The notes under the pieces are model-generated. The model was not told the origin of the DNA. It saw only the letters and a list, made by a program, of their open reading frames with translations, and searched no databases. This document shows positions 28,401 through 39,056 of a stretch of 64,000 nt of DNA, piece after piece; within the stretch, counting starts at the first letter, position 1, and each line of letters begins with the position of its first letter. Source of the DNA: Mugil cephalus (taxonomy: Eukaryota > Chordata > Actinopteri > Mugiliformes > Mugilidae); NCBI RefSeq assembly GCF_022458985.1, contig NC_061787.1, positions 20,841,629 through 20,905,628 of the forward strand, in the 5' to 3' direction. Made by a program: the position numbers and the translations under genes.

Positions 28401-28967
28401 TCAGCGCTAACTCCAACAGCCAACAAGTACCAACGTTCCAAGTGGACCGTTTGGCAGCCGTTTCGTTCATTTTTCACACTAAACAAATATAATGAGAATA
28501 AAGTTTTACAATATAAAAAATATTTTATTAATATAAATTTGTGTGTGTGTGTATGTGGTGGCCCACATTATTACCAGGTGTAGCTTGTCTACTTTGCTTC
28601 AGTTTTTGGGGGGGTACAGTCGGCGGCCAGACGTCATTACGTAACAAGAGGAGCACAACCAAAGCCAACGGCTAATCCTTTTGTGGATAGGTGAGATAAG
28701 AAGTGGGACAGGGAGTTTGTGACAGGCAGCTGGCTTACCGTACTTATTAGGCTCCCTGTTGTACTCCAGGATAGGCACTACAGAGTTGGGGTCCTGCGAT
28801 TCGAACACCGCGTCCTCCAACGCCTCTTTTCCCTCCCTGGTACCACCGCTGCTGCCGCTACCGGTGTCCGGTGCCGGGTCGTCAGTCACAGCCGCGTCAA
28901 AGTGAACCCCGACTCCGGCGAGCGTCCCTCCTCCGTCAACAGGGACAACCACAAATCTTTCCCCCAT
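1..28967 (-). CDS. slc12a7: slc12a7 (KCC4) 5' part: alternative first exons and intron 1, gene runs off the left edge
   Basis: Electroneutral K-Cl cotransporter of the SLC12 family, a plasma-membrane protein that moves K+ and Cl- out of cells for volume and chloride control. What is visible is only the N-terminal start region: first coding exons at 28,739-28,967 and 15,080-15,200 and a weaker one at 5,257-5,287. Each has an ATG, an open frame and a GT donor, and each ends after the first base of a codon. The middle exon begins MPTNFTVVPV, which matches the KCC4 N-terminus as I recall it; the distal exon begins with the related MGERFVVVPV. Transmembrane exons are not in the window and must lie left of base 1, so the gene name rests on short N-terminal sequence. 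KCC1 (slc12a4) shares an FTVVPV start and is the main alternative. Intronic sequence makes up nearly all of this span. Confidence 0.72.
5257..5287 (-). CDS. possible third slc12a7 first exon (MEPKGGSRRK)
   Basis: A short minus-strand frame starts at the ATG at 5,287, encodes MEPKGGSRRK plus one base, and meets a consensus GTAAGT donor. The phase equals that of the two better supported slc12a7 first exons. The ten-residue basic peptide has no recognisable KCC motif, so support is position, phase and splice signal only. It could be a short-N-terminus isoform start or a chance match. Confidence 0.35.
7372..7831. mobile_element. nonautonomous Tc1/mariner-type element, copy 1
   Basis: The left end reads cagtcagccacaacattatg and the right end aatgttgtagctgatcagtg, so the two are inverted copies (CAGCCACAACATTATGACC type). 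The interior matches two other copies in this window (aaaacagttg, aggctgcatcctgctgg, catccacatgaat). No transposase frame survives, so this is a deletion derivative. Confidence 0.7.
8833..9775. mobile_element. possible nonautonomous DNA transposon with TTAA-adjacent end
   Basis: The left end begins just after ttaa with gggcgtattcacacc and carries ggtccggacc about 55 bp in. Near 9,705-9,772 the related elements appear inverted (ggtccagacc, then cagtgtgaac). This is the layout of a decayed inverted-repeat element. The right boundary is uncertain and no transposase is visible. Confidence 0.35.
15080..15200 (-). CDS. slc12a7: slc12a7 internal alternative first exon (MPTNFTVVPV...)
   Basis: Coding part is 121 nt: 40 codons plus one base, then a GTGAGA donor. 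It starts at the ATG at 15,200. The peptide opens MPTNFTVVPV, matching the KCC4 start, then becomes a highly acidic run (QEDEDEDVDDNNVLREEEG). It ends in the same phase as the exon 13.5 kb upstream, so the two are interchangeable by splicing to a shared exon 2. A CArG-like box and a GC box lie about 300 bp upstream. Confidence 0.75.
15478..15508 (-). promoter_or_regulatory. putative internal slc12a7 promoter with CArG and GC boxes
   Basis: A perfect CArG consensus (ccaaataagg, 15,478-15,487) and a GC box (ccccgccc, 15,501-15,508) lie about 280-310 bp upstream of the ATG at 15,200. This would suit a separate SRF-responsive start for the MPTNFTVVPV isoform. Only motif evidence supports it. Confidence 0.35.
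17420..18394. mobile_element. hAT-like nonautonomous element with CACTGAAAAAA ends
   Basis: The left end reads cactgaaaaaagtgac and the right end aatttttttcagtg, inverted to each other. The interior has recurring ttacttaagtaaa-like motifs on both sides of an unrelated segment at about 17,640-17,960. No transposase frame and no clear target-site duplication were seen, so the hAT label is by terminal resemblance only. Confidence 0.5.
19421..19446 (+). repeat. 26-bp poly-A tract
   Basis: Uninterrupted A run; it may be a retroposon tail or a simple repeat. Confidence 0.9.
24327..24362. repeat. perfect inverted repeat (14-bp arms, 8-bp loop)
   Basis: aaatgcctttttgg at 24,327-24,340 is the exact reverse complement of ccaaaaaggcattt at 24,349-24,362. 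Confidence 0.9.
27358..27409. repeat. near-perfect inverted repeat (about 21-bp arms)
   Basis: The left arm (ccttttcctttcaatacatt) pairs with the right arm (aatgtattgaaggaaaaagg) around a ~10-bp centre, with only a slip in the T/A run. It resembles a small foldback element. Confidence 0.85.
28307..28350. repeat. perfect inverted repeat (16-bp arms, 12-bp loop) downstream of the distal first exon
   Basis: tttcctctcagctaac at 28,307-28,322 is the exact reverse complement of gttagctgagaggaaa at 28,335-28,350. It lies in intron 1, about 390 bp past the distal slc12a7 donor, and would be transcribed from that start. Confidence 0.9.
28739..28967 (-). CDS. slc12a7: slc12a7 distal alternative first exon (MGERFVVVPV...)
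   Basis: Coding part is 229 nt: 76 codons plus one base, followed by a GTAAGC donor. The start is the ATG at 28,967. The peptide begins MGERFVVVPVDGGG, continues with an acidic Gly/Ser-rich stretch (DDPAPDTGSGSSGG) and ends EYNREPNKY before the donor. The VVPV core matches the KCC N-terminal signature. The cytosolic N-terminus of KCCs varies between isoforms through alternative first exons, so a divergent tail after VVPV is expected. The exon sits in GC-richer sequence than the flanks, with a GC box and an inverted CCAAT box upstream. Confidence 0.72.
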
Positions 28968-29120
28968 GTCCCTTTCTCCACTTTTGTAAGACTTTTAGAG
29001 TGGAGGACCAACGCGCCCGTCCGGTTTCCAGTCCGCGGCTCACGCTCAGTGGGGGCGATGAGCACACACAACGGACACACGCTCACGCGCTGATCAGAGG
29101 ATTGATTACAGTACAGATAT

Positions 29121-29155
29121 GCCCGCCCCCCTCCTCCTCGCCTTCGCTTGATTGG
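29121..29155 (-). promoter_or_regulatory. putative distal slc12a7 promoter
   Basis: A GC box (gcccgccccc, 29,121-29,130) and an inverted CCAAT box (attgg, 29,151-29,155) lie 150-190 bp upstream of the ATG at 28,967 on the minus strand. The surrounding 28.75-29.2 kb is unusually GC-rich for this window, as in a TATA-less CpG-island promoter. Confidence 0.45.
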
Positions 29156-29199
29156 TTGAGAGCGGCAAGGAGCGCTGTCAATCAACGTCAGTAGCGAAT

Positions 29200-29927
29200 C
29201 AGAGGTGTTCAAATGTGTCAAACTTTGAAAGAGTGAGGTTCTCACGTTTGCGCCCATGTACCCCACAATCCAAAATGTACAGAATATGAAAAACAACAAA
29301 CAAGCTAGGAATACATTTTTTTCCCCAGCTTTTTATATTAAGTAGTTGTTGGTTTAAACATACTCGGAGGCATAGCCTACTCTGCACTTTTGCACCCAGG
29401 CCATTTCTCTCCCGAACAAACCCTCCCAGGCCCCTACTCCCGATCATTCCCAAATACACTTAAAACAGTAGCACACACACCCCACTTCTCCATGCACTAT
29501 CCACGGCAACAGTCATTTCTTGCCTGTATTTATTACAGTCATTGCATCACTGTATATCTCCAGTTTTTATTTATAATTTTTTTTTCCTTGTGAAGTTAAC
29601 TTTTGTGGCACTGTTACACCGGGTAAAATTCCTGTGTGCATTTGACCAATAAAGAGATTCTGATTCTGAGTATTTCTTCATATAGCTGCTTTAAATTATT
29701 GTAGATTCGTGTATGTATGAGCTACTACGTTTAAGTATATATATCAAGTTTACAATTTACATTTTGTTGTATCTTCTCAGTTATACATTGATATCTTTAT
29801 TATTACCTTTTGGTGTGTGTGGAACTATTACTGTTTCTACATTTCACTGTGCATGTGAATAAAATCTGATCTGAAATATATTTACACATAGGATCACAAA
29901 GTCCAAAAAAAAAAATAATAATAATAG
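29200..29927. other. intergenic, upstream of slc12a7
   Basis: No gene seen. The end segments resemble retroelement 3' tails (gaccaataaagagattctga at ~29,644; catgtgaataaaatctgatc at ~29,853). Confidence 0.4.
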
Positions 29928-30473
29928 TATGAAACTGTTCACATGGAACCTACTTTGGGGCATATCTGAAAAAGTGTCTTTATAACCTTGATAAGTCACA
30001 TCACTCCTTAAAATAGTGTAATTGAGGCACTGTCCCTGCACCACAGTGGAGTACATGAGCTGGCAAGTCACACTCGACTCACTACAAGCTTCTTTAATCA
30101 TCTCAAAATGATGGGATAATTAACACTGACCCTGTACATCCTCTCACCAGTAGCTCGCCAGAAAAATTTACAGTTTATATTTTAATCTATTTTATTCAAT
30201 TTTATTTAATTCAGTTATACTTAAAAAATATACTAATATGAAACTTTTCACATGAAACCTACTTTGGGACAAATCTGAAATACATCTATTGTGTCTTTAT
30301 AACTTCAATAGGTCAAATCACATCATCTTAAAATAGTGCACTTGTCCCTGCACCACAGTGGCGTCTGTGAGCTGGTGAGTCACACTCATTACGAGCTTCT
30401 TTAATGATCTCAAAACGATGGGATAATTAACACTCACCCTGTACATCCTCTTATCAGTAGCTCGCCAAAGAAA
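29928..30473. repeat. tandem duplication of a ~240-bp unit
   Basis: Unit A (about 29,928-30,165) and unit B (about 30,237-30,473) share long near-identical blocks in the same order, for example gtccctgcaccacagtgg, gatgggataattaacact and ccctgtacatcctct. A 70-bp AT-rich spacer separates them. Neither unit encodes a protein I recognise. Confidence 0.85.
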
Positions 30474-31297
30474 CTCAATAAGATCAGTCTAATTTAGAAA
30501 GTGGCGATGATTTAGTCATTTGCCGACACCTTGCCATAATAACTTTGGTATGTTACAGCTTAGAATAAATGTTTTGTCAATAACTCCCAATAGAATGACC
30601 TGTCTTTTTCCGGGAGGTTTTGATACACAGTCTCCAGGGACATGTCTCAAAAAACCCTGGGACATTCTACAATGAATACACAGCCTGTTATTGCATTTAG
30701 GCATCTTGGGTTTTTCCACCATCGCATCCACTTTAGAATGTGTTGATTTCACAGAAAACAGAAAAACATCTGCTGCTAGAAATCCCAGCTCACCAACCAG
30801 ATTTAATTAATTGTTCCTTGGGCAAAGACCCAGCTGTTGGCCAAATTTAAGGGAAATCCATTTACACGACACTCTGACACAGAAGAAGAAAAAAATGTGA
30901 AAGTCTTGAAAAAATAAACCATCAGAAACACATGAGCAGCGGCATTGTAAAAAGCAAATGGCAGATTGAGTGAATAACTGTGAGTGTAAAAAATTGTTTA
31001 TGAATCATGGAAATGTCAGGTAAGCAGGTCAGACTGTAGACTTTTTGTGGATTTGGTCCTGCGGGATATAGCTCTTGCCATGGTATCTCGTTAATTATCT
31101 TTCCACTGGGCTTTTTAGACAAAACTCCAACTGTTTGAGAGTGTGGTAAATCAAGAAATGAAGGAATGAATTTAAAGGCCATAAAGCTTTAGGAGATGAG
31201 AACATGCTACTCATAACCATCAGGAAAGTAGATGGGTGGTCAGGGGTGGCCCAGCCCGCCTTCTCAAGCCTCCGTTTGAAGTGACTTTTGACATTTA
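30474..31297. other. intergenic, nothing recognised
   Basis: AT-rich spacer with no exon, motif or repeat I can name. Confidence 0.5.
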
Positions 31298-31890
31298 TTG
31301 TTGGAAAGTCAACCAAACGACCATCAAGAGATGCTGAACAACCACATACAGATGCTAAATGGCCATGAAGAGTCAAAAACTGCACAACATGACCAAAACA
31401 AACATACAAAAACAACCAGAAAATTACGCAAAACAACCACAAGCGACAAAAAGGTAAAAGAGCAAACCTACACAGGGACACAAAAGAACCAATAAGATAT
31501 GTAAGATGACTACAAAGAAACTCAAGGCAACAAAAAAGTGACACAACAAAACTACAAATGGACACAAACGAGTGACCAAAATGATGCAAAACTACAAAAT
31601 GACTCAAATAAAACAGAGAAAGATGCAATACAATTAACAAGCAAACAAAAAGATACGCCGAATGTCTGCACACAATCAAAAAGAGACACAACTGAAGTAC
31701 AAAGAGTTACAAAATGACCACCAAGGCATTAAAAAACGACACAAAAAGATAGAACATGACCTCAAAAGGTCGCAAAACAATCAAAAGGTAATGCAAAAAA
31801 ACTGCAAAGAAACACAAAATGGCCAGAAAGATGAGAAGATGTTGAAAAGAAATGCAAAATCACTACAAAGAGACACAAGATGTAATTGTG
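31298..31890. repeat. purine-rich degenerate short tandem repeat (ACAAAATGACCAC/AAAGAGACAC type)
   Basis: Imperfect repeats of a ~10-12 bp purine-rich word (gacacaaaatgac, aaagagacacaa). The strand bias leaves a long stop-free minus frame rich in Leu, Phe, Cys and Val, which is compositional and not a gene. Its last part (31,697-31,803) recurs at 34,329-34,436. Confidence 0.7.
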
Positions 31891-32606
31891 TTATAGTTTT
31901 ATATTATAGAAAGCTGTGTCCGTCCTCCTGATTGTTGTGTATATCAAGTTGTTCTTTCTAATAGACTGAGGCCAAAGTCGTTTTCTTTTCAAGCATCTCA
32001 TGAACCCTCCTCAACAGCCTTTCATTTACTTTCCAGCTATCCAAAACTCCTCAGGAAGGACTGTTCTGGATGAACTCCAGGAGACCACTCAAACAGTAAT
32101 TGCTTGAAGAGTGTTATGTGGACTAAAATAGACAGCTGGCAGAACAGTTGGATGGCCAAGGGCAGGGAGGGCGAACTAGGGTGGAGGGTTTGAGGGCTGA
32201 GGGTGTCTGTGTTGAATTTAAAGTCAGTTCAGTTTGTGATTAAAACAAATCAGCGGAAAGTGTCTGACACATTATGTAACGTATTTTATGCTTCTTAATT
32301 CTTTGTGTTAATCTTGCCTTGTACAGTTGGGCCAGATTAATGCATGAAGGGTGGGTGCAGCTCAGTGTGAGATGAAAATACAGAGCTGTCAAAGTAACTT
32401 GTAATCCTAGATGTCCGTGCTGTCTTGCTTATGTGCAGCTCAAGTCATCACCAGAGTGACTTACAGGCTGGGCAAAATGAACTGCAGAGCTGGGTGTTTA
32501 TTTTTTTTTTGTTTACATTATTTTCTATTTTATTTTGCTAGATATTTCTAACATTTTATTTGTAATTCATTTTAACATTATCTTTCTTTTTACTTCTGGT
32601 TCTTAA

Positions 32607-33775
32607 GTGTTTCTTTTATGTGCAACTATATACATTGACATTGGTTTATCTGAGCATGCCGTTGGCTGGTTTGATAATTATGTGTCTAATAGAAAGCAAT
32701 GTGTATATTTAGAAGGCAGCTCATTCACATTGTTAAATGTTCCTACTGGCGTGCCACAGGGCTTAGTTTTGGGCCCTATTCTGATTGCTTTTAATCTTGT
32801 GGAACATCAGCTCATTGAACTAAGACCAGTTTTAAATGCTGCCAAAACTAAACTGATGATTTTTTCCAATGGCAGGGAAGTACCTGTATGTTCCGATATT
32901 TTGTCATTACAAGGGTGTGAGATAGAACATGTGACCTGTTAAAAGTACCTTGGCATTTTGATCGATGGTCGACGGCTTTCTTTTAAACCAAATGTGGAAA
33001 ATCTGGTAAAAAAATAAAATAAAAAATAAGATTGAAACTTGGATTCTTTTTCCATTATAGGTCTTTCTTTTGCTGCCAGGAAAAAATTGGTTGCTGCCAC
33101 CTTCCTACCTGTACTTGATTACGGCGACCTTTTATATATGAATGCCCCTGCAAATTGTCTGTGATCCCTGGATACAGTGTATCACGGTGCCCTGAGGTTC
33201 GTCATGAGTTTCAAAGCCCTCACTCATCACTGCACTTTATACGCTCAAGTTGAGTGGCCGTCTCTGGCAGCACGTCGCCCTTACGCATATTTTTATTTAT
33301 AAAGCTATCTTAGGAGTATTCCTCAACTACTTATGCGATTACATCTCAAAAACTCAAACCAATTACTGTTTACGTTCCAAAGATATGTACTTATTATACT
33401 TGCCTAAATCTCATTTTGAATTTGGTAAACATTGTTTTAAGTACTCTGCACCTGCTACTTGGAATTCGCTCAGAAAACTTAATAAAGTTAAAGGAACTAA
33501 TCACCCTTGGATTTTTGAAAACCCGTGTGAAAGACCTTGGAGCAGCTTCTTTTCGTACTTGTACTTGTTTTTATGTAAATTCCCAGTCTTAGTCCTGTTG
33601 TTTTTTTGTTTTTTTTTTTATCTTCCATGTATTTTATTTGAGTTGTGTGAGTTTCTGTCTCTTCTTAATTGTTGAAACTTTTCTAGGCTGCTGTGTTGGC
33701 CAGGCTTCCCTTTGAAAAGTCTTTGTATCTCAATGGGATGGACCTGGTTAATAAAGACTAATAATAAAAATAATA
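32607..33775 (+). mobile_element. decayed non-LTR retrotransposon (L2/CR1-like), 3' part
   Basis: Reverse-transcriptase remnants appear in order but in broken frames: a YLEGSSFT...GVPQGLVLGPIL block (RT palm), a KYLGILID block after a stop (32,940-32,975), and a C-terminal FGKHCFKYSAPATWNSLRKL block (to ~33,490). The segment with the catalytic YADD is missing, so there is an internal deletion as well as stops. The 3' end (gacctggttaataaagacta, then TAA repeats) is typical of fish L2-like elements. Not functional. Confidence 0.8.
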
Positions 33776-33959
33776 AACTAAGCTATTGTGACCAAGCAAT
33801 TTCCCTCGTAGTCTATCTAAACCTATGTCTAAATTCAGACCTCGTCATTTTGATTTAGTAAACAAAACCACTGTTTCCTCATGATTCAGTGGTCAAAGGA
33901 CTGACTGCAATAATGGTCTAACAGAGCAGACTGTATCACTGTATTGTTCTTGAACCTGC

Positions 33960-34440
33960 TAAATGAAACGACCAAAGAGAGATGCAAAAAACTGATGCAA
34001 CCAAGCGACAGATGCAAAACAACTAGCAAGCACACAAAAAACACCAAATGACTACACAAAAGGGACACAAAACCAAAAAGAGACACAAATAAACTACACA
34101 TGAAGAGACAAGAAATGACGACACTGCAAAAAAGGAATTGAAAAATCCTTGTATCAAAGAGACAAAAGGCAAGATCTTTTTGCTTTATTTAAGAATTAAC
34201 CCATTGGTGGATCTTTTCTTCTTAATGCAAGATGATTTGACTGAATATAAGAATATTTTGCTTCTTTCTGGAAATGCTGTTTGTGCAGTGCAGACAAGAT
34301 GTGAAAGACATGATAGGGACATCAAACAGGTACAGAGTTATAAAATGACCACCAAGGCATGAAAAACGACACAGAAAGATAGAACATGGCCTCAAAAGGT
34401 CGCAAAATAACCAAAAAGGTAATGCAACAAAACTCACGAA
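33960..34440. repeat. second block of purine-rich repeat, including a copy of 31,697-31,803
   Basis: Same purine-rich vocabulary as 31.3-31.9 kb. 34,329-34,436 is a direct, diverged copy of 31,697-31,803 (shared accaaggcat, gatagaacatg, cctcaaaaggtcgcaaaa, ggtaatgcaa). Confidence 0.75.
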
Positions 34441-34570
34441 TTCAAAGAACATATCCAGAATGGCCTGAAGATAAATGAATCAGCTCCTTGTCTATCTGGT
34501 TAGGTTATTCCCCTCTGTCACTCACTGCAGACTCATCCAGCTGTGATTCACATGCACACACTGTTACTGT

Positions 34571-34571
<1 letters not shown>

Positions 34572-34602
<31 letters not shown>
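34572..34602. repeat. (CA)n microsatellite
   Basis: About 15 uninterrupted CA units. Confidence 0.95.
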
Positions 34603-34605
<3 letters not shown>

Positions 34606-37119
34606 TGACTTTGTGACACAAGTCCAGATGCATATTGTACTCATATTTTTCTCTGTCCCTCTGTAGCACACAGACACACACACACATTCACATCTGTCCC
34701 TTTTGAATAGTGCATCCCGTGGGATCTCGTTACAAACCGCCATCTGCCCGCTGACAAAAACAAGCCCCATTAACATCTCTAACCTCTTCCGTAATCACTG
34801 CTCATCAGCTTCAGTCTGTCATCCCTGTAATTGATCAGTAATTCAAGTCTAGGTCTTATGGAGTGTACCTGTTTTTACCTACAGTATTTTGTCAAAATAA
34901 ATCATGCATTCGGTAAAACATTTAGACTGCACCTAAGAAAATTAATCAGTGATCAGTCATTCTGTTGTATTCTATTGTCTTTTTGGATGTTGATAATGGT
35001 TGGTTTTAAATGGTCTGACTTGTGAAACAACAGTTGTGAAGCTGGAATTGGCTAATTTGGAAGAATAAAATGATGACTGAGTTCTGAAATAGTTCTATTA
35101 TTTATTCTTGTTGACAAAAACTTTAATGTCTTTGCTGTCACATATATTAAATGCAGTATAATTATACATAATACAGGATCACTGTTTTAGCATTTTCCAG
35201 TTCATTCTAGCACTGCGCTTTCTGAAATATGACATGTCCACGTCTACACTAGATATTAATGTTGTATGGTTTGTGTAAACTGCAGGTAGGAGAAGCAGTA
35301 TGACTCTTCGGTAATGGGTTGCTCTTTAAAACACATGCAGGCGTGGCAGCGAGGCCTCTGGTCCCCACAGCATCTCTGTACTCTTACATCGAGCTCCCCT
35401 CTGAGGTTCGTGCAGACTTGTGCGGGATGTGTCGCTGATGACCTACCATTGTCCGCTGTGGCACGGGGAGCACAATGACAAACCAACGTGGGGGAGGGGG
35501 GATATTTTAAGATTAAAAAGCATCTTTTCACGCTATAGCGCCGCTGACCCACATATACACGCATCATCGGTTCCAGTAATTTCACCAACACAGCCGAAGC
35601 GTTACAGTAAATGGCCGTGTAAGCTGCAGTGGAGGAAAACATCATAAAGGACTGAGTGTAACTGGACACTTTAGATGGGGAAGTCCAGAGGAAACAACTT
35701 AAGTAGTGTCATTAACTGACTTTAAAGGCTTGTCTCAGACACTTATTCTGGACAAAACATCAGCTCTGAACTAACTGAATTTAAAGGTAAATTATAATGC
35801 TAAGAGTAGACTCAGCTAGTGTTTCATTTTGCATGAGAGTGACAATAAGTAGAATTGCACCGTATTAATTTATCCTCCTCTAGTTGCTGATAACAAAAAA
35901 AAAAACAGGTCACGAGAGCTCTGTCTCCCGCTGATGCACCCTGACGACAGCAAATTCACCTCAGCAGCCAGCTCGTTCAGGCCCTTCCCAGAGGACAGTC
36001 GTTATGACAACAGAGTGGGATGAGAGGGGACTGTTTGTGAACTGCTGTATTATGAATCCATAGTTTTAATGAGACTCCTCATGGAATTACACAAACTCTG
36101 TTATCCGTTATCCTAATCCAATCCTAATGACGAACAAACAGATTTTTATGATGCATGTTTTATGATGTATGAATATATTATTCCTGCTCATTTCTGCAGC
36201 CAGTCTGTTGATTACTACGTTAGATGTAATAGTGTGTGACACCACAATTAACAACAAACTGCATAAATAAATCCATATGAACATCTTTGTGTAATATAAA
36301 ACTATGATAAATGGCAAAACTATAAACAATACAGACATCTTATGTCTCTTTGTAGTGACTTTCTTTTTTCTCTGTAGGTTTAGACATGTACAGTATATTA
36401 AAAGCATTGCAATATTAACATGACCAATTTAACTTTTTCTCTCTATCCTGGTGATGCACTCCTTCAAGAGAGTGACGGTAATTACCTACATCCTGCAGAG
36501 CAGTCTTTACTTGCTGCGCAGCCATAAAGAAGTTTGTTCACCTTATTTCCCCGTGCACAGCTGCAGTGACGATCTTCAGAGTAACTCCAAACTTCACTTG
36601 CACGGCAACACCTTCACTCCTCGTGTGATGACATTACATTTAAACAACACATTTTTTGAACTTTTGGGCTCTCTGTGTTAAAATATCTCCACACACTTGC
36701 ATGTACTGGCGTTTACCTACTCAAATTAAAGCTGAGGCAGGGACTATAGTGAAGCATAAGATAGTACCATTATTTTATCCTTAACATGAGCATGTTAAAC
36801 AGATTGCAAACTGTGGAGCAAACAAATGAGATCCCTCATGGTCTCATGTTGCCCTCTGGTGGATTTACACAGTACTTACACACTGCTCTGCTTTATAGTG
36901 GGAAACTGCAGTCTAAACAGAGAAGAAATTTTCACCTCCAATTGCACTCTCTCCCTTCTTCTGTCTTTGCCTTCAAGGAGGCATTCTGAATTCAGCAGAG
37001 TTGTAAAATATCACTATTCTGTGAGGTGGAATAAAAAACCTTTATTGATCCAAAACTAAGCCATTGTTCTTCTAATGTACATCAACACAACAATGCATCT
37101 TCAGGGATGTTCGCCAACC
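34603..37119. other. intergenic, no gene recognised
   Basis: AT-rich spacer. Open frames of up to 137 codons lack splice context or recognisable motifs. Confidence 0.5.
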
Positions 37120-38400
37120 AAACAATCCTTTACAGCAAGAACACCAGAATTTCTCACCAGTGTGGCAGCACAGGTGTTGGTTGTAGGTACTTAAATCACA
37201 TGCATATTTCTTTCTACAGTGTTCATATTGATATGGTTTCTCACCAGTGTGGGTATGCAGGTGTCAATGTAAGTGCTAAAGTGAGTGAACTGTTTTCCAG
37301 TGTTCACAAGAGTATGGCTTCTCCCCACTGTGGATGAGCAGATGTCTCTTGTGGTGAGTTATGCAAAGAAAAGTCTTTCCACACTGTTCACACTGATACG
37401 GTTTTTCTCCAGCGTGGATACACAGGTGCCTCTTATAGTGACTTGTGACCTGAAGTACTCAATAAAGTAAAACTGGTTAAGCACTGTTCACACTGGGAAG
37501 AAGCTGTAAGCAGATGTGACTTGTAATTACTTAAGGTACTAAAACCCTTCCCACACTGTTCGCATCGGTGTGGTTTCTCTCCAGTGTGGACTCGCGGATG
37601 GTCCTTGTAACTACTTAAAACACTGAATCTGTTTCCACATAGTTTACACTGATAGAGCTTCTCTCCAGTGTGGACACGCAGGTGTGTTTTGTAATTACTT
37701 ATAAAATGAAAACTCTTCCCACAGTATTCACATTGGTATGGTTTCTCTCTAGTGTGATTGCGGAGATGTGTCTTGTAATTATTTAAGTGACTAAAACTCT
37801 TTTCACACTGATCCCACTGGTATGAAGGTTTTCCAGCGTGGACACGCTGGTGTTTCTCTTAATCACTTAATAAATGAAAACTCTCCCCACATTGTTCGCA
37901 CAAGTGTGGCTCCTCTCCAGGGTGGACCTGTAAGTGCATCCTGTAATGACTTAAGCGACTGAAACTTTTTTGCACATTTATCACACTGGTATGGCTTCTC
38001 CCCAGTGTGAACATGCAGATGCATCTTGTAATTATATAATCGATTGAAACTCTTTCCACACTGGTCACACTGGTACGGCTTCTCTCCAGTGTGGACACTC
38101 AGATGTTTCTTGTAATCACTTAAGTAACTGAAACACTTTTCACATTGGTCGCATTGGTACGGCTTCTTTTCAGTGTGGACACCTTGATGTCTCATAGAAA
38201 CATCTGAACTACTGAAACCTTTTCCATATTGTAGAGATTGGCACAGTCCAGTACAGTCACACAGGTGTTTACCTTAAGAGGTCTGGCAGCTGAAATGTGT
38301 CCCACACTGCTCACAGCGGTGTAGTGTTTCTTCGCTGTGGTTATGCAGGTATTGCTTGTATACATCAGGCTAGCTGAAACTCCTGTCACAATGTTCACAC
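37120..38400 (-). pseudogene. C2H2 zinc-finger array, frame-broken (KRAB-less ZNF-type pseudogene)
   Basis: On the minus strand about 15 units of 84 bp (28 codons) follow one another, each with the TGEKP-like linker and C-x2-C...H-x3-H layout of DNA-binding C2H2 fingers. The best stretch (38,195 down to ~37,965) reads KPYQCDQCGKSFNRLYNYK with intact linkers. It then shifts frame at a run of T (KCAKKFQ), continues in another frame (LCEQCGESFHLLSD) and stops near 37,861. Several other units lack a Cys pair or are shortened (e.g. 37,480-37,510; 38,220-38,300). No intact frame spans more than about three fingers, so I call it a pseudogene; sequencing error cannot be ruled out. An ETS-like cttccgg at ~38,808 upstream may mark its old promoter. 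Confidence 0.8.
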
Positions 38401-39056
38401 TGATTTAAGTGTACATGACTACATGTCCCCTTGGTAGACGAAACAAACCTGAAGAAAAGAGCAAATTGGGTCTTCTGGCTGTCCTTTAGGAAAAGGTTGT
38501 TAGTTGTTGAGTTGAGCTCTTCAGTTGCTCCAACTCTTATAATAAGTGGAGCCAGTACTCTGAAAGTTCACAAACCTTGGTTTCGCGTTTTGCTAATAGC
38601 CACAACATAGTCTCATAAAATTAGCAGCCACATTGCAGTGCAACACATCTGAGCGAACAGTTAAAATCTTTCAGGACATTACTGGGAAGAACCCGCGGCA
38701 TTAGACCGAAAAGATGTAAATCCAGAAATTTTTTAAAAAGTAATAACTAAGACACAAACCGTGCGAGCAGCGAGGTTGTTTACATTTTTACCAAAATCCG
38801 CTTCAACTTCCGGTGTTTTTCTTCTTCGGACGTTATTTGCGGCTGACAAATCAGCTTATTACCGCGAGCAATTGGGCTCAAGTGAGGTTGATCGCAAGGG
38901 AAAAGAAGGGAAGAATGCAGACATAATGATAATAATAATAGCAACAATGTAAAATAATGATAATCAAAAAAATCCTGTAGGAAAAACGTTAACATAAAAC
39001 TATATCAGTATTTAAATCAAAATATAATTAAAGTATTGAAAATGGCTGGTATAATA

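Larger units (their letters stand above)
15201..28738. other. slc12a7 intron between the two first exons
   Basis: No exon recognised in 13.5 kb. It holds GC-richer DNA just upstream of the internal first exon (15.4-15.7 kb), a hAT-like element (17,420-18,394), a 26-bp poly-A tract (19,421-19,446) and three strong inverted repeats (24.33, 27.36 and 28.31 kb). Confidence 0.6.

Noticed and set aside
31095..31691. 198-codon minus-strand open frame rich in Leu, Phe, Cys, Val
   Set aside because: It covers purine-rich tandem repeats whose reverse strand avoids stops. The residue pattern is compositional, with no splice signals or domain.
35256..35669. 137-codon minus-strand open frame
   Set aside because: No recognisable domain, no flanking splice sites in phase, ordinary spacer composition.
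37120..38400. Regular 84-bp repeats resembling an array such as CRISPR
   Set aside because: The units encode C2H2 zinc fingers with TGEKP linkers; no spacers, and this is vertebrate DNA.
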